A DNA stretch of 64,000 nt from Phalacrocorax aristotelis (GCF_949628215.1 NC_134279.1:11328041-11392040); one strand, 5' to 3'. Counted from the first letter of the stretch, positions 34,553 through 48,795 are shown. Numbers and translations are program-made. The notes: generated by a model not told the origin, from the letters alone.

Positions 34553-37500
34553 GAGACTGTGATTTGCCTCAAACATTCCTGAGGCTTAAGATGGTGACCT
34601 GTAGCACGTGCTATGCTGCTCTTTCCTTTGAGCCTCTTCCTGTTTCTTGCAGATGCTGTAGAATAAATAGGAAAGGTTGGATTTTAAGGACTGAGATAAT
34701 TTTGCTATTAGGCTGATTTTTGTAGGCAGAAGAAATGAATGTGCAAACTCACAAACTGACCCATCCATTCTGACTCTTTCTTACTGTGCTTTAACAACAA
34801 TAAGCTTGTATCGAAATCTGAGGTCTTGACCCCCTCTTAAATCTCTTTCATCTCTCTTATCCTCTTTTGCTTTTGGCAAATCACTTTGACTTGGAAGCCT
34901 AGGTTATCTTTGACATGAGAGTTGTGCGTCTGTAGTGAGAGGCAAGAGTCAGAAGGCAGCTCCATGCATCCACTGATCCACAGCCTAATATTCCGCTTGA
35001 AATGCAGCTGTGTTGGTTAACAAGGTACCCTCTGCAGGCTTGCTCAGAAGCACGCAAGGTTGTGAAATGCCTGCAACTTGCTTCGTTTCACCCTTTTGTA
35101 GATTGGGAAGCATCAGTTTTGTTGATTTCAGTATCTCAGGAGGTAAACTATGGTAATTAGTCTTAGTGATTCAGATCCTGGGTTACAACCATGTGAAAGA
35201 ATGTACACCCATTTGCGTGCAAGTGAGCTACATACTTTATGATGTTTCACTCATAACTGTTCCCTGAAGAAACCAGAATAAAATGCTGCGTAATGAATTA
35301 GGAGACACGCGAAGATTTGTACGGCTCTCAGAACAGTAGAGGGGCCAGACATCCAGGTGCTGTTAGGACCACTCCTCATCACACTGAACCTTGATTCTCT
35401 TGGGAATCACAGAGCCATTACATCCTTCACATCCAGGAAAGATGGACTTACATGAGTCTGTTTTGTCAGTCTCCAGGACAAGCAGCCCTGTATGGTACCC
35501 TGTAGCTCCTGGAGATTGAATCATCCCCTGCCCTTTTCTTGAGTCTTTCACATGTCTGTGGTGGTATTACCTTCAAGAGATGTCACGCCGTTGAAAGCCT
35601 GTCTTCTCTCAGCATTTCAAACTGGTGTGTGGTTGGATGATGATTGCTATTTGGCTCTTTCTGTGAGGAGCTAGGTTTGAATTGATGGCCAGATTGACTT
35701 TTCACGCGCAAATTTGGGCATGACAGTGAAGAATTACTTCTGAGCTTTGCAATAAATATGATAATTATAACAACAATCATTGTACAAATAAGAGAGCTGG
35801 AAGAAAATTGTTAGTCTAGATGGGGAAGTACACTTCATTTCGTCCTCTGTTGCCATAGGTGAAGTGGGAAAGTAGTATCTGCCTGTGGATCGCTTATGTT
35901 TTTTGTTTAATCCCAGGAGCAAGGAAGCCTGGAGAAGCCCATCCAGCACATTTTTTGAGTGACCTGATACGTAGTTTCTGTCCAGGTTAGTGGTGGTGGT
36001 TTGAAGAGGTGGTTTGGTTTTTTGGAATAGCTTTCTTTTCAGTGCTAGATAGTCTTTCAAAACTCTCAGTTTTCAGAGATGAAATATATAAAACAACTTG
36101 AAAAGTGAAGTTCACAGTGAATATTCCAGACTAACTTTAAGGAAGATCTGCAGAAACCATGAAAGCTAATCAGATGAGTGCTAGATAAAGTATTTTTCAT
36201 GGATTTCATTACATACCTGATGAAAAATGAGAAGGTAGCACTTGTTTATTTGGTCACCTGGGTTTTGATTAATGACGAGCAGAAGGAACTAAACCTTCAG
36301 AATATTCTTGGGATGTTGTCCTTGAAAGGAGGAAAAAAATGGTAAACTTCATTCCCTGCAATGTTGAACCTAAACTGTACTAGCAGTGCTTGCAAAATAG
36401 TAAAAAGGAAAGATAAGAGAGAGACAAAACTAACCTGTATAATACAATAAGATGCTGTGAACTTTCAGAATGTATTTGCACATATAGCAATACAATTTTC
36501 TTTAAAAAAGGGGAGCAACCCGGATGTCTTCTATTCGTTTCCAGTTCTTCCTTAACTCTTTGGACCTCTGAAGAACCTGATCCTGCATACTGTTACTTTC
36601 TATATTAAATTTGGAGTTCATTGTTTCATTTCTGATATAAATTTGGATTACATAATTGTTTTGAAATAAGCTGTAGCTGACAATTATTTGAGTTGCATCA
36701 CTTCTGAGGAGCAGAAGAGGTGATTGCTTGTAAGTATGAAAGACTCATACTGGGGCAAAGAAGAAAGCTCTAATGTGCTCAGAACTAGTATGTATATATA
36801 CATATATCTGACATTGCAGAAGTATTATAGAAGGACAAGAGTTAGGAGTTTATTTACATAACTCTAAAACACCTGCTATCCCAGAAAATGTGCTGGATTG
36901 AAAGAAGTTGCAAGTTGTTTAATGTGACAGAACAAAAATCTAGCTGCTGCTGAAAACAGACGGTGAAAATGCAGAACGGACGGCTGATATTTAATGAACA
37001 GTAGCTGTGTATTATTGAACATCAGAAAAGGATCTATATAGCCAGATTAAAGACAGATGACCTTTTTAGAGTTTAGTTAACCTTTTGGTCACTTTTGAGA
37101 GTTATCACTTAAAAAGATAAAGGTCAAGCTGGAGCTTGGTCTTCATATATTATCTTTTTCTGCTTTCTTAAGGAGCTATAGGAGTTGTTCAGTTTAAAAA
37201 GAGTAGTGTGTGGAACACTTCTGTTTTTCTAATCCTTGTCAAAATGATTTTGAAGGGGGAATCCTTTTCTATGAAATGGATGGTCCTTGACCGTTAATCT
37301 TTTCAGTGTCTTCCTGTTAGTGTAACAAAAAAAAATATTGTGAAAGAGGTCAATGCTTCATCTAAATTAATGCATTACTTTTGAAATCAATATAATTATG
37401 CAAACTTGCACTGAGTAGCCTTTTTTTAAAAAAACAGCAGTAGGTAGGAAGAAAGACAAAATATTGCACCCAAGAACTCCATAATGAAAACCAGCAATTG

Positions 37501-38270
37501 TATCGCAGTTACTTATGGATTGATAGATGTACAAGCTTCTGATCAGCCAACTGCTTGTGAACGTGGCACGCTGGTGTATAGCCACTCGTATAGCCAAGGC
37601 GGCCGTGGCTAGTCAGTTCAGCATTTAGGTAAAATTGGAAGCCTGCTTCAGGCAGCTGTTTGACTAGTTTCAGCATTTGGGTTACTCTTACAGATGGGCA
37701 GTATACTTTCTAAATTTCCTAAGGCTTCTTTCATCTATCCTTCTTTAGCTGATATAGTCAGGATAAAAATGAAATTAAATTTTGCATCACCCAGGAAAGA
37801 CACACATATATGACTAGGTATCCAAGTATTTGGCTGGGTGCTTTCAGTGGAAATGTAATAGTTCTCTGCCAGAGTGAATTTCATACCCAGGGAAGAGGGG
37901 CTGCATGTGAGAGGTACAAAAGCTGCACTTGTGCCTTCCTTTCTGCCTCTCACGAGAGCAGCAGGTAGGGAAACTGGACTGATTGTTAGAGGACTGTCAA
38001 TGGTTTTCAGTATATAGACTTCACAGAAAATAAATAACTGCTTAGTAATTGCAAATAACGAAATATTTGCCAATGACCAGGTTTTTTTTTCAGAATTTTA
38101 ACTTAACATTTGCAATGACCAAATAAGTCTTCTGCTAAAATTAATTTTAGTGAATGCTTTTGAAAATATTTGAGTGTAATAGGAAAATAACTCTTCCATC
38201 ATCGTTCTTGCAGACTGGCGTTCTGTGTGTTACACAGGAAGTAGCCAAGTGAAAGGATTTCCAGGCCAGC
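34553..38270. other. Non-coding stretch
   Basis: No exon or transposon is recognised. It contains short TA runs near 36790-36810 and poly-A/T stretches. Open frames up to 108 codons (35734-36060, - strand) lack splice support. Confidence 0.45.
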
Positions 38271-38277
38271 TTGAAAT

Positions 38278-38335
38278 TAAAAAAAAACCCAAACCCGAAA
38301 CAAACAGACAAAAAAAACAACCCCCAAACCACATG
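38278..38335. repeat. A/C-rich low-complexity tract
   Basis: AAACCC, AAAC and CAAA units, the complement of the T/G-rich tracts seen elsewhere. It encodes the low-complexity - strand frames around 38147-38424, which are artefacts. Confidence 0.75.
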
Positions 38336-38884
38336 TAACATTTGTAACATGAATAAAATGATAGTTTTACAGGCTGTGCGCGTGTTGACTCCTCACAGAA
38401 CTGGAGACACAATGCATATTGCATGGATACTGAGTTGTAGATTAAGAATGTAGAAAGGGCTGCGGGCTACTTGCTCTTTCCTTTAATCAATCATTAACGA
38501 GACTGACTAAGAGAAAGACCTGATTGTCTTTCCATTGTATCTAACCAGTTGCTACACCAGGTCTAACCAAGGATCTTTCTGCCCTGCTGCCTCAGAGCTT
38601 GCAGTGTTCACCAGGGAGAGTGTGAGGAGGTGCAAAGTATGCATTGCATGGGCTATACACTGCTACGCTTGGCTGGCATCTAGGCATCTGGAAGTTATGT
38701 CTGGGCGGTCAGGTTGTGAAGGTCACACTAACGCTCTTCAAATTGATCAACTCTCAGATTTGCTGTTCTTTGGCAGTGACTTCCAAAATTAGGAGGAAAA
38801 TTTGCTTGAAAAACAAATTTAACTTCCTTTTAGACCTCCTCAATGATGACTTTACTGGGGGCTACGTAGTTCTTTCCCCCTGCC

Positions 38885-39290
38885 CTGCTGTAGAAGAGAA
38901 TGGTCTCCTCTTCAGTTTCTTTATACGATGTATAATTTTGTAGACTACCGCTCTGTCTTCCCTAGTTTTCTCTTCAGATGGCAAACTAATCTACGTAATC
39001 CCTTTGTAAAGAAGATTTTCCCATACCTTTGATTATCCTCGTGACATTCTGCATCTCTTCTACTTTTTTAATCTCTTTTTTTGGAATGGCATTAATAGAA
39101 CTGCATGCAATATGAATTCATAAATGTGTGTGTGGTCTTTCGGAGGGATATCACAATGCATTCCAGTTTACTGTTCCTTTCCTAATAATTACAAATCTTC
39201 TCTTTGTCTGCTTCTGAACAGTGAGTTAATTCTAGTATCTTTCCTCAGTGGCAACTCTCCCTCCTTAAGTGTTTGTGTGAGGCAGAGACC
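38885..39290 (-). mobile_element. Ancient CR1-type LINE relic
   Basis: The + strand follows, segment by segment, a CR1-type repeat widespread in amniotes as I recall it. In order, the recognisable segments are 'attttgtagactaccgctct', a 'ctagttttctcttcagatgg' segment, 'ttcccatacctttgattatc', 'aatagaactgcatgcaatat' and 'cctttcctaataattacaaa'. The match is collinear but heavily mutated, with no surviving reverse-transcriptase frame. Orientation is given as the strand opposite to this reading and is tentative. Confidence 0.5.
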
Positions 39291-42200
39291 AGGTTTTTTT
39301 CTCCATGTACATCTTTGCATTCATCTTTGTCCTCAATCATCTGCTTAAGGTACTCTCCAACCTGTCACAGTAATCGTCACCTCTTAAACCATAAACTCTC
39401 TACCCTACTTTCATTTCTCTTGATGCGTCATCTTCCTCTCTGCCCCATCCTAATCACTTGAGTGCATTGAACAGTGGAGTATCACATATATTTCAAGGAC
39501 TGTCTTAGCAACTGCTTTGAAAGGACAGTTTATTTTTTTCATTAATTAATAAGTGATCAAAGGATAGGAAATGAAGGGTGGGATCTTCTCTCATCTAATT
39601 ACAGTTCAGTTTCTTTAGGTGCCTTTAATTAGGATTTGTAATTCGTTTTTTTTAAATAATAATTTGTAATTCAAAGTGTCTAGAAAACATGAGTATACTT
39701 TATTGACAAGATTATCCACCTGTTCCCTGACCCTTTCGAAGGGCTTCAGCTTGAACTGAAAAGTAATTTCTTATCCTAAGCAAATCACTGCTCTTTCCCT
39801 GGTTTGTGTTTGTGTCTGCTAATTTTCCTCTTTTTATGGGTTCTACGTTTTGCTTTGCACACAAGTGATGGATTAAAATTTACTGTTGTCTTGAAACCGT
39901 TTTTAAAGATTGTTACGTGGCAAATAGGCACAACTCCTCTTCCATATGTGCACGTGCAGATGACGAGTTATAGGATGCAGTTATTCAGCATCTTTGTATT
40001 CAGATTCCCTTAGGACCATTTGGATGAACAGCTGAGTGACTGTCCCAGTCATTTGTGTTTTATGTTCATTTCCTGAATTTATTCTAAGATGTTTTCTACT
40101 GATAACTGGGTCAGGTATTCTGATTCAGCCATTAAATAATAGCATCAGCAGTGTGGTGAAAATGGGAGTGAATTGCTCTGAGGACTGTGCTTTAGTCGCC
40201 TGGTTGCTGGTTGTTGTGAGTTAACATAATCTCTTCCTGTGTGTATCTTAAAATACAGAGCAATTTAGTAAAGCTTTGACTAGATTTAAATGAGGACTGG
40301 CACTTCCAGCAAATGAATGAGGTCTCATAGACAGGGCAGGGCTTTCTCCTCCTTCTTACTTATTTTGTTTGGCTGGACTGTCGCTGGTGGCATTGACCTC
40401 GTGAAGTGGTGTCAGCCAGCAGGGGTGGATGTGTAGTGTGAGCTGGGAGGAGCTGAGGACTTCATGTGCACACTTGAAGCATGTCAATGCACCTTTTTCT
40501 TGTCTTTTTTTACTTTGGATTAATTTTAACCTGATTTCACAGGCTAAGTATCTGTTGGACTGGAGTACAAGGGGTGCTGTGATTTAGCTTCATCAAAAAG
40601 GAACCCCGTGTCCACGTCGCTGTGCAAAATGAAGCACAGTAAATGTGTATGTTTGAAAGCTTAAAATGTGCAATTCCAATCTGCTAATCACTAAATGATG
40701 AAGCACCTGCTGTTCTCAAGGATACTGTTGTGAAATCTGCCTCCGTTCTTGGCAAGGCAGGATAGATTGTGAAGGAGCTTTGAGGAAGTGTTCAGTAACT
40801 GTCTTTCCGCTTGGATCTATTCTTCTGGTGTGTGAAAGGATGGCTCCTGACACTCTGTTTTCCCGTATCATGGGCAGGTTTGCTGTGTACAGTCACCTGT
40901 GCGCTCAAAGTAGGGTGAGGGTTTGTCTCAAAGCTGTAACGGGTCTTGTTACGGACCTTACCTGAAGGCTGTTAAAAACTGTGGCTCACAGTAAGAGAAC
41001 TTGTCCCTTACAGGGCTACTATTAACATGGAGTGATCGTAGACATAATCTTGCAACTGTCTAGGCTGAAATTAAAGCAGTTTTGCCCGAGTAAGAGGTTC
41101 CATACAAGACCTTTATATTTTTTCAAGTATAAATCATGTTGAATGATGTATCCTTTTGATTCTACGTACTCAGTGTTATTATTTTGGAATACAGTCTGTG
41201 TGGGGCCTTTTTAAAGAAGCTTTGGAAATGGAGGTCTTGGAGACTTCTTTTAGACATTTAAAAAATATGGAACAATTCAACCGATTGTATCGGTTCTTTG
41301 TTATTAGGCTTTTTCGCTTGGTTAGAAAAGCAATAAGGTTATAAGCTTCTCATCTAATAATGAAAGGTCTGGAATGATTTACATCAACTGTTCTTCAAAA
41401 TTAGGAAAGGGGAGATGTGTCTAAATTGAGGACTGTAATGCCAGGCTTCACATTGATGGAAGACAACTTTGATAAGTCTTTAATTGCTACAAAGCAGGAT
41501 TTATAATGGAAACGTGACCAGACATTTGAATCTATAGCATGTTTTTGAGGTGCCACTCATATATATTGGATTATCTTTAAGTGCTACTTGTTTAAATATG
41601 ACTTCTCGTATAGTTTTAGCCCAATTCTTACCTTTAGTAGTCTTTATGCTTTCTTAATTCTCTCTTCTATATTATCTGTATATATTTGATGGTATAGTAT
41701 ATATAAAACATTGCTAAGCAGCTATGGCTAGCGCATAAAATGGGCTTGACTTCTTCATAACTATCAAGTCTAGCACAAAAAGGTATAATGTTTTTCACCC
41801 CCTATCACCTATAGTACCTCAAAATAGCACCTCATCAGAAAGGAGCTTTCTCTAATTACATTCTGTGCCACTAGTTCAAGTCACATGCAAATATTCAAAA
41901 AGAGCTTGCTTTAGTAGAAATCTGACAGTGCTGGTCTTGCAGATCTTTTTTTATTATTATTAACGTTGGTCTGAATTAGGAGTGTCTTTAAATAAAACAT
42001 CTGCATCTTAATGAACGTTGAGCAGATTTATGCCCTTTATCTATCCTTTGACCTTAATCCTTATAACTCATCTGCGTGTCCAAGTCAGATATTCACATTA
42101 AGTCACTTATTCTGTCTTTCCCTTTTCTTTGGAGTTTGAGTGAGATAGGGTAAATAATATATGACACAATTTTTCCTGTGTAGACAGTTCCTCCCCTCTT

Positions 42201-43288
42201 CCCCTAACTTCGCAAATCATCATTATCAGTTTAACACTTTTTATTAATAAAAGACACTCTAGTCTTTCTAAAAGAAAAGATATTATGGAGAATAATTGAA
42301 AAGTAGGGTAATTGAAACTGTTCCTATTACATCTGGCGGAAATTACATTAATTATGTTGGACTTTGCAGGAGCAAGTAATAGTTGTTTTCATGAAACTTA
42401 CTTTGAGCAAAATTATTTTTGAATAAAGGCCATCAAATCTGTTACTAAGTTTAACTCCTGAATTACCACTATTTGCAAAAGAGCAGGTGGAATTTATGTT
42501 GAAGAGACTTCTAATAAAGAAGCATCTTTATTGTTTATTACATTGCTTGGAAAATAAGATTCCCTAAATGTTTTAATGGATAGTTGCAAGGGTAAGCTTG
42601 ACTCAAACATTTTTCTGCACACTGAGATATACATGAAATGCTGCAGAAGAGATGATCAGCTGCCTTGTGACAGCAGCTGCTTCATTAAGGTGTTATCTGG
42701 CTCCTGAATCAAGTCCCCCCATGAAGTGAAGTACTTCACTCAATGTTATTATATCTTACAGTGTTTGCTTATTGTCAGATTCTATCTATGAAAGATGTGA
42801 GCAATTTGCATGAGCAAAACTTAAATTAAAATTCTCCCTTGCATAGGGGCTCGAGAAGAGAGACTTTGTGCTTCTGATTCTGACTGCTGTTCCTACCTGA
42901 AGATGCTGTAGGCCTAAAACCTGCCAAGTCCTGATGTGCACAGCTGTGATGACTGGAAAAAGCTCCATAGAAGAGTAAGTGCATAAATAACTTTGTCAGA
43001 CTCCATTGCTGGAACTGTATGTGTGTGAGGATCTCTCTGTGGGAATCTGGTTCTGACGCTTGAAGCTTGCTTTGCACTTCAAGCGGGGGTGTCAAGTGGG
43101 AAAGGCAGCCAATGTATTTAACAGTATGATACTACATCTCAGTTGGTAGGCACCTCTTCATGAGCTAGCAGAAGTGATTTAGAAATGGTGAGTGTGATTT
43201 TGTTAATTCTAAAAGCATTAATCAAGACCAGTTTTAGTTGTAAAGCTGAATCCAGCCATTCAGGCTCTTCAAAGCTTTTAAAATTTTA
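39291..43288. other. Non-coding stretch
   Basis: No exon is convincingly supported. Isolated donor-like sequences occur (AGA/GTAAGTGC at about 42974 and AAATG/GTGAGT at about 43187), but no acceptor gives an open frame with splice signals on both sides that I would trust. Confidence 0.45.
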
Positions 43289-43358
43289 CAAAAAAAAAAC
43301 AACAACCAAAACCCAAAAGAAAAAACAACCCCAACCCCGAATCCGGGGGGGGGGGGAG
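43289..43358. repeat. A/C-rich tract ending in a G12 run
   Basis: A-rich and AACC-type units are followed, after ATCC, by twelve G at 43345-43356. It is simple-sequence DNA. Confidence 0.8.
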
Positions 43359-46217
43359 GCCACAGGGGACCGTATTTCCTACATCTTGAGTGTTGTCAAT
43401 GGCTGCATAGTTTTTATGCTTGAACAACAGCAATTACTAGTAACTTACTATCACACTGCTCATGTCTTCAAATATTCCTTTAGCTCATATAAAGAAAGAA
43501 TGCAGGTGCAGTGTAATCTGAACAAGACAAACATGTAGCATGCTTCTGCAGAAACTATATGAAAGTCTGAGTCACAAGGTCAGATACATTCCCTTGTAAG
43601 TTCTACTTTACATATTGCTCATCCACAACCAGTTCCTGAAAGGTTAACTCTTTGGTTTTGGAAAAACCACATGGGCAGTCCGTGATGAAGCTGGAAATGT
43701 CTTTTGCTAAGTTCTTGTTAGCTTTTTCTGCATCTCTAAGGTCCTCTTATAAGACAACAGGAATAGCCTGTATAGTATTTTTCTATCTGGCATAGGTGGG
43801 TTTTGCCAGGCTGCAACAATTTGTAGCAGGATTTCAAAGGGTCTCTCTCCAGTTCATTGAAACGGATGGTAACTCAGTAGGAGGGAAGTCAAATTTCCTG
43901 AGAAGGATGTGAATTGAGAGTAGCAGGGCTTTTTTTTTCCCTTCTCACCCCTCCCTTGCTGATCTTGCTTGTCACCTACAAAAGCTATTTCCAGGTCAGT
44001 GGAGCAGCACTAGTAAACTTTTCCAAATCTTGTGGTTCCTTTGCTCAGCTGAGTGAAGAGCCTAAGGAGACTCAAGCCACTTAATCTCTATGGTAAAGGT
44101 GAAGCACAATGTGACATGAAAGTGATCAGAGTGAAGAGAGAATTTCACTGTACCATGATACTGCACCTGAATTAAAGGGTCTGTGTGCTAATATGGCTGT
44201 ATCTATGTCTAGTCGTTAAATCTACCAGACTGCACAGACTTGGCTCTGTTGTAGGTAAAACCTAGGAGGACTTGGATGCCATGTTTCCTAGGCAGATTCC
44301 CTTGTGGCAAATGCAAGACCAAGGTATTTTGAATCCCTGGGGAAAAGAAGCCATATACAGCTGAGTTAGAGTTTGGTTGCGTAAAAGATTTGGATCAAAC
44401 CAGGGACTGTTTGTGCTTCAGCTTCCTCCAGGGATGAGCAGGAGAGCATATTGATACCAGAAATTTCCGTACATTTTTTTAGTCACTCAAATCCTGGTTT
44501 GGTTTGCCATGATCTGGGAAGGGTGGAGAAAATATCCCTTCCTTAAGTTAATAAGGACACCAAGGGAAGGGAACTGATTTTACCAGGTTGAGAGGTGTCT
44601 TTACCAAAGCCTTTCCTGTGTCTCCTTTATCATTGGCTTTTGCAGTCCAACCTCACACAGGTCTCTGGAGATGTGGCTTGCTTTTTTTTTGCATGCCCAA
44701 CCCTATTCTTTGTTTGTTTGTTTAATTTTAAATTAAAACAATATCAAACTTGACTATTAAAATCCCCCATTAGTCATAATACTCTTTCTCCTTTTGGCTT
44801 CAGTAAGTACTTCTGACTGTGGTTGCTAACTGGTGAGCCCTGGAGAATCCTGCTGGAGTGGTTAATGTTTGCCTTCCTACTTGATTCCTTTTATCAATCT
44901 ACTCTCCAGTGCATAATGAAGAGGAGTAATGTATGTGCTTCATTACAAAGTATGGAGTATTATCTTAAATTATCAATTAAGCTGGGGTCTGGAGTGAAGT
45001 GTTTCAGTTGTTCTTTTCTCTGGTGGATAGGCCACAGGGGAGTGCCTGGGAACTCAGGTTTGGCAACTGTAAACTATTGGAGTAAGATTTACCAGAGCAT
45101 GTTATAAGCACCCTGTTATGTTACAGGGTGGCTGCTGAATGCTTCAGCACACGAAGTGTTTATTCACCTGAACAAACTAACTACTCAGGCAGTGATCAGA
45201 AAACTTGTAAGTGGCTGTGTGAACTTCTGTAACAAGGAGTATTTGAACAAATGAGGTTCAGACCTGGGCACAAAGCATTCGTGTGTGGCGAGGACTTGAA
45301 AACTTGGGGTTTGTAAGTGATTGTGCACTGTTGTGTGTGAAAATATGCTTGTAGTAACTTCTGTGTGGTAAGATGGCCGTAAGTGTCCCAAAGGTGTTAA
45401 AATTGTCATCTGTTTAATCTGTAAATAAATAAATAAATAAATCTGTAGGATTTATTGAAACTTTCTGAGTTATTTTTCCACATGAAATGGTTTTTGCAGA
45501 ATCCCCAAAGAAACTCATGTTAAGCAAGTTAAAAGCCCAATTAGTGTGTAGGATTTTCCCCCCACTTACCGTAGCATGATTAGAGATATGATCAGAAACA
45601 TTCAGTGGTCAGAACTGGACAAGTATGTGGGCAAAATCTTTTATCTCATTTGTCTTATTGGTGTATTACCTATGACGTTGATTTGTTCACCCCTTCCATC
45701 AATATAGTCAGCGGAAAGAAATGAGGTGATTGTGGGTGGGTTTTTGTTTATGAAAAAAACCCACAAGAATTATCTTATTTCTATGAAGGTCTCTGTCTGT
45801 TTGTAAAAATGACTTAATCTCTGGATTATTTGGACAAAACCCATTTGCATTTCTTTTAGACTTTCCACAGAGCTCTTCAGCTTCCACTAAATGCTGCACC
45901 AACTAAAAAGAGAAGTTAGTATTATAGAGGAGAGAAAAACCTTATGTTTTCAAATATTTGCATGTAAATATGGTGTTAGATGACTAATTTTCTGAGTAAA
46001 GCTCAGGGGAATTGCTCAGACAAGTAGCTGTGTAAAAGATCTTGTCCTGCAAATTCCTGAGTGTAAGTGCCCTGTTACTGGAGTTGAGTGCAATGCTAGG
46101 CACACATAAGGAACTGTGTGCGTGGAAGATACAAAGCATTTATAACCTCAGAAATAAGCTAAAAATTAATAAATATGAGTACTTGGTAAAATTAAGTTTT
46201 AAGATAACTGCTCTCTC
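43359..46217. other. Non-coding stretch
   Basis: No gene is recognised. It includes a TTTG repeat near 44705-44724 and a (TAAA)n repeat at 45422-45442. Confidence 0.45.
45422..45442. repeat. (TAAA)n tetranucleotide repeat
   Basis: Five TAAA units. They contain overlapping AATAAA words, which should not be taken as poly(A) signals. Confidence 0.9.
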
Positions 46218-46258
46218 TTTTTTTTTTTTTTTCTTCTTCTTCCTGCTTTCCCCAAAAG

Positions 46259-46343
46259 TTTACCTCCCATGGGACTTGTTTTGTCATGGTGGCAGTTTTT
46301 TTGTGGATATCAAGAAGGCAGGCAGATACCAGGGCAGATATAG
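46259..46343 (+). other. Candidate 85-nt exon, weak
   Basis: A very long pyrimidine tract ending CTTTCCCCAAAAG precedes 85 bases ending TATAG/GTGAAG. One frame is open throughout and contains CHGGSFFVDIKKAGRYQGRY. The tract itself is a T15 simple repeat, which makes false acceptors likely. I do not recognise the product. Confidence 0.15.
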
Positions 46344-46992
46344 GTGAAGGGCCTTGAGTTCTGAATTTAAACTTTCATTCCTGGTGCAGCAGCAGCTCAT
46401 GTGCAGCATTATGTTGTTCTTTAAAAGCTCGGTCAGTGGCATGCAGTGATGCCTCCTGACAGATCAGTAGTTGTGAGGCTGTGTGTCATTTTCGTATCTG
46501 TTGTCTTGCAACATATTATCCATTACCAAAGGAATTTATGTGAAAAGATAAACAAATAGCTGAGGTAGGGTTCTTACTGGTCATGAAAGGCTTAAATACA
46601 TTTAAACGCTTATCTCATCCTAACCTTTCTCTGAGCTTGAATGAACGCTAGATACAATCGGGTTTTTTGGACCTGATATCATGGTTTCTCTTCCCCCACC
46701 CTCCACGTGTGCAGCTGGAAAAGACAAACTCTGATTGTGTTGCTAACAACTTATTTTGAAACTAGATTTGTTTTGTGGCTCTCCAAATGCTGATGTGAGT
46801 AAAACATCTAAGAAACAAATGCAGATGACTCATTCTTTGCACTGTGGACGTGGTCCACGTTTGATCTCTAATATACCATAAATACAGAATGCTCAAAGAT
46901 GGAGCAGTAACTGTATAGGCTCTCCAGTCTTCCAGAAAGCTTGTTTGGGTGGTATAAAAGAGCACTTCTTTGTAGGTGGAATTTTCTAAAGA

Positions 46993-46998
46993 TTTATT
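46993..46998 (-). terminator. Poly(A) signal AATAAA on the - strand
   Basis: TTTATT on the + strand, about 235 bases beyond the - strand stop at 47233-47235. It is consistent with a short 3' UTR for the candidate terminal exon but not proof of one. Confidence 0.3.
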
Positions 46999-47232
46999 TT
47001 AAAGTACCTTTGTAGTTCTACAACAGCATAATTCAAGCCCTTTCAAGTCAGGGAATTTCTTGTGTGTTAACAGTACTCTGGGTATTTTTTATATTCTCAA
47101 AGACTATGTATGGAAAGGAACTGGCCATTGGGTCATTCATGAAATGGATATTTTCAAATTTGCGTTATCTTGTTGTATGACATTTTCTGACCATTACGCT
47201 GAAGTTATGTCATCTGATGAAGGAAGGGGTGG

Positions 47233-47337
47233 TTAGGTAGAGTACTTCATGAAATGTCGACTGTTTCTGGCAATATCTTCTTCAGCCTTGCTAAGCATGT
47301 TCCAGAGCCCTAATCTTATCCGAGACTGCTTCAGCCT
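47233..47337 (-). CDS. Candidate - strand terminal coding exon, product unknown
   Basis: On the - strand a good acceptor (ATGTTTTTGTCTTTCAG) opens 34 codons ending in TAA at 47233-47235. The deduced tail is basic at first (RLKQSRIRLGLW), then has an acidic/alpha-helical part (NMLSKAEEDIARN) and ends HFMKYST. An alternative frame (EAEAVSDKIRALEHA) stops earlier. AATAAA follows within 240 bases. I do not recognise the protein. Other - strand candidates to the right (48.8, 50.2, 53.1 and 53.7 kb) do not all join in frame, so a single gene model could not be built. Confidence 0.3.
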   Translation of the reverse strand, partial: RLKQSRIRLGLWNMLSKAEEDIARNSRHFMKYST

Positions 47338-48509
47338 CTGAAAGACAAAAACATGATGTCAATTAAACATAAACCCACATACAATTCAGTATTAGGTGTG
47401 TTGGTTATGCTGGAAATACTTTTGTGCATAGATCTGCATGGCAAATCTTATATCCTTAATTCTTCAATTACCACTATATTAGGGTAAGTGCTTGCACTGA
47501 TTACTGTATATTTGCAGTAGGGGTTCTAATAACAATATTTAATGAGTCAAATAAGATTGTAGAGTGACAACAGTTTGGAGAACATTACAATGGAAAATAT
47601 TTCTGTACAGAGCAGGACTGCAGTGTTTTGCAATATAGGCATGCCTCTCGGGAGTGAAAGTCATGTCACGCTTTGGGTTATTTTTTGGGTTTGCTTGTTT
47701 TCTTTTCTACTAAGAGACCTAAGCTAAGGCATGATGCAGCCAAAAAGCTAGTGTGTGATGTGTCTTTCACCTCGTTGAGAGGCATGCCATGTACCATGAA
47801 TTGTTGCAGCCTGAATTGCAAAATGCTGCCATCATGTCAGGGGCAGTATATAAAGCAATACTGTGTATAATTTATGAGTGCAGTTGCCTGGAAGAAGCTG
47901 TGGAAGAGGGGAGATTGGAACAGCTTTTGGTCAGTTGTCCAGTGTATTGATGAGCTAGACTTCAGAGTTTTTGGTTACTGTTTGAGTTATTCACACCAGA
48001 GCAGCAAAGCGGCTGTGTGTACTGGATCACAGAAAGGAATTTGAGAACAGAAGAAACGATTAATCCTTGTGTGTACTAAATTCTTTCACAAAGAAGATAG
48101 GACTCAGTGTAAATGTCAAGAGTCAGATATAGAGAGGGGACATAGATGTTGTGACAAGGTATATTGCAAAGCCTGTGTTTAAATAACTGAGATCCGGTCA
48201 GTGGCTCTGGGTGAGGCACCTGAATATCTCATAATGCTGATGGAGAAGCCTGGTGAGGGTTTTTTAACCCAGCCAATGGGTTGCAATGCAACTTAGTCCT
48301 CTAGATTGAAAGGCAGTGAGATAAGCTACAGGGAAATACTTCTTCCATGCAAATAAAATCTTTAAGGGGAAGAATTGAATTTTTTAATAACTTTTTGTAT
48401 ATTGTAAAATATAGCTGTAGCAGCCTGTAGTCATAGCTGCAGCAGTTCCGTCTTACTCAGTAAATGATTTGTTAAAGCACATAGTGCAGCTGTGGGGAGA
48501 ACTGGGCTC

Positions 48510-48795
48510 AGATGTCTTCCCCTGAAGCTAGTCGAATTGCCGTCTCAGGAGAATTTTGCCTGTGACTACTCTGAGACTCATGCTCCGGAGCTGTTATGCT
48601 CCAAATGAAATCTGGGTTCAGCTGGGACAGGGGAGGCGAGAATGGTTTGGGGGTTCTGCTGGAGTGTTGTTGGATACCTCCTATAGCACTTCTTAGTGTG
48701 AGACGATTCTGTCTGTAGATGGGGGGTTTGACTGTTAAACTGGAAAGTCCATCTTTATTCCACAGAGCAATATTTAGAAAGGGAAGAAGTTTCAA
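48510..48795 (-). other. Open frame of possible coding texture, - strand
   Basis: A frame of 95 codons ends in TGA at 48508-48510. Its middle is rich in Pro, Ser and Gln (for example RTPKPFSPPLSQLNPDFIW), with several codons containing CpG. A donor-like CCAAAC/GTAAGT lies just upstream at about 48814 on the same strand. Frames this long are expected by chance in 64 kb. I list it only because of its local association with other - strand splice-like signals. Confidence 0.15.

Noticed and set aside
38147..38453. Low-complexity frames on both strands
   Set aside because: They translate the A/C-rich tract at 38278-38335.
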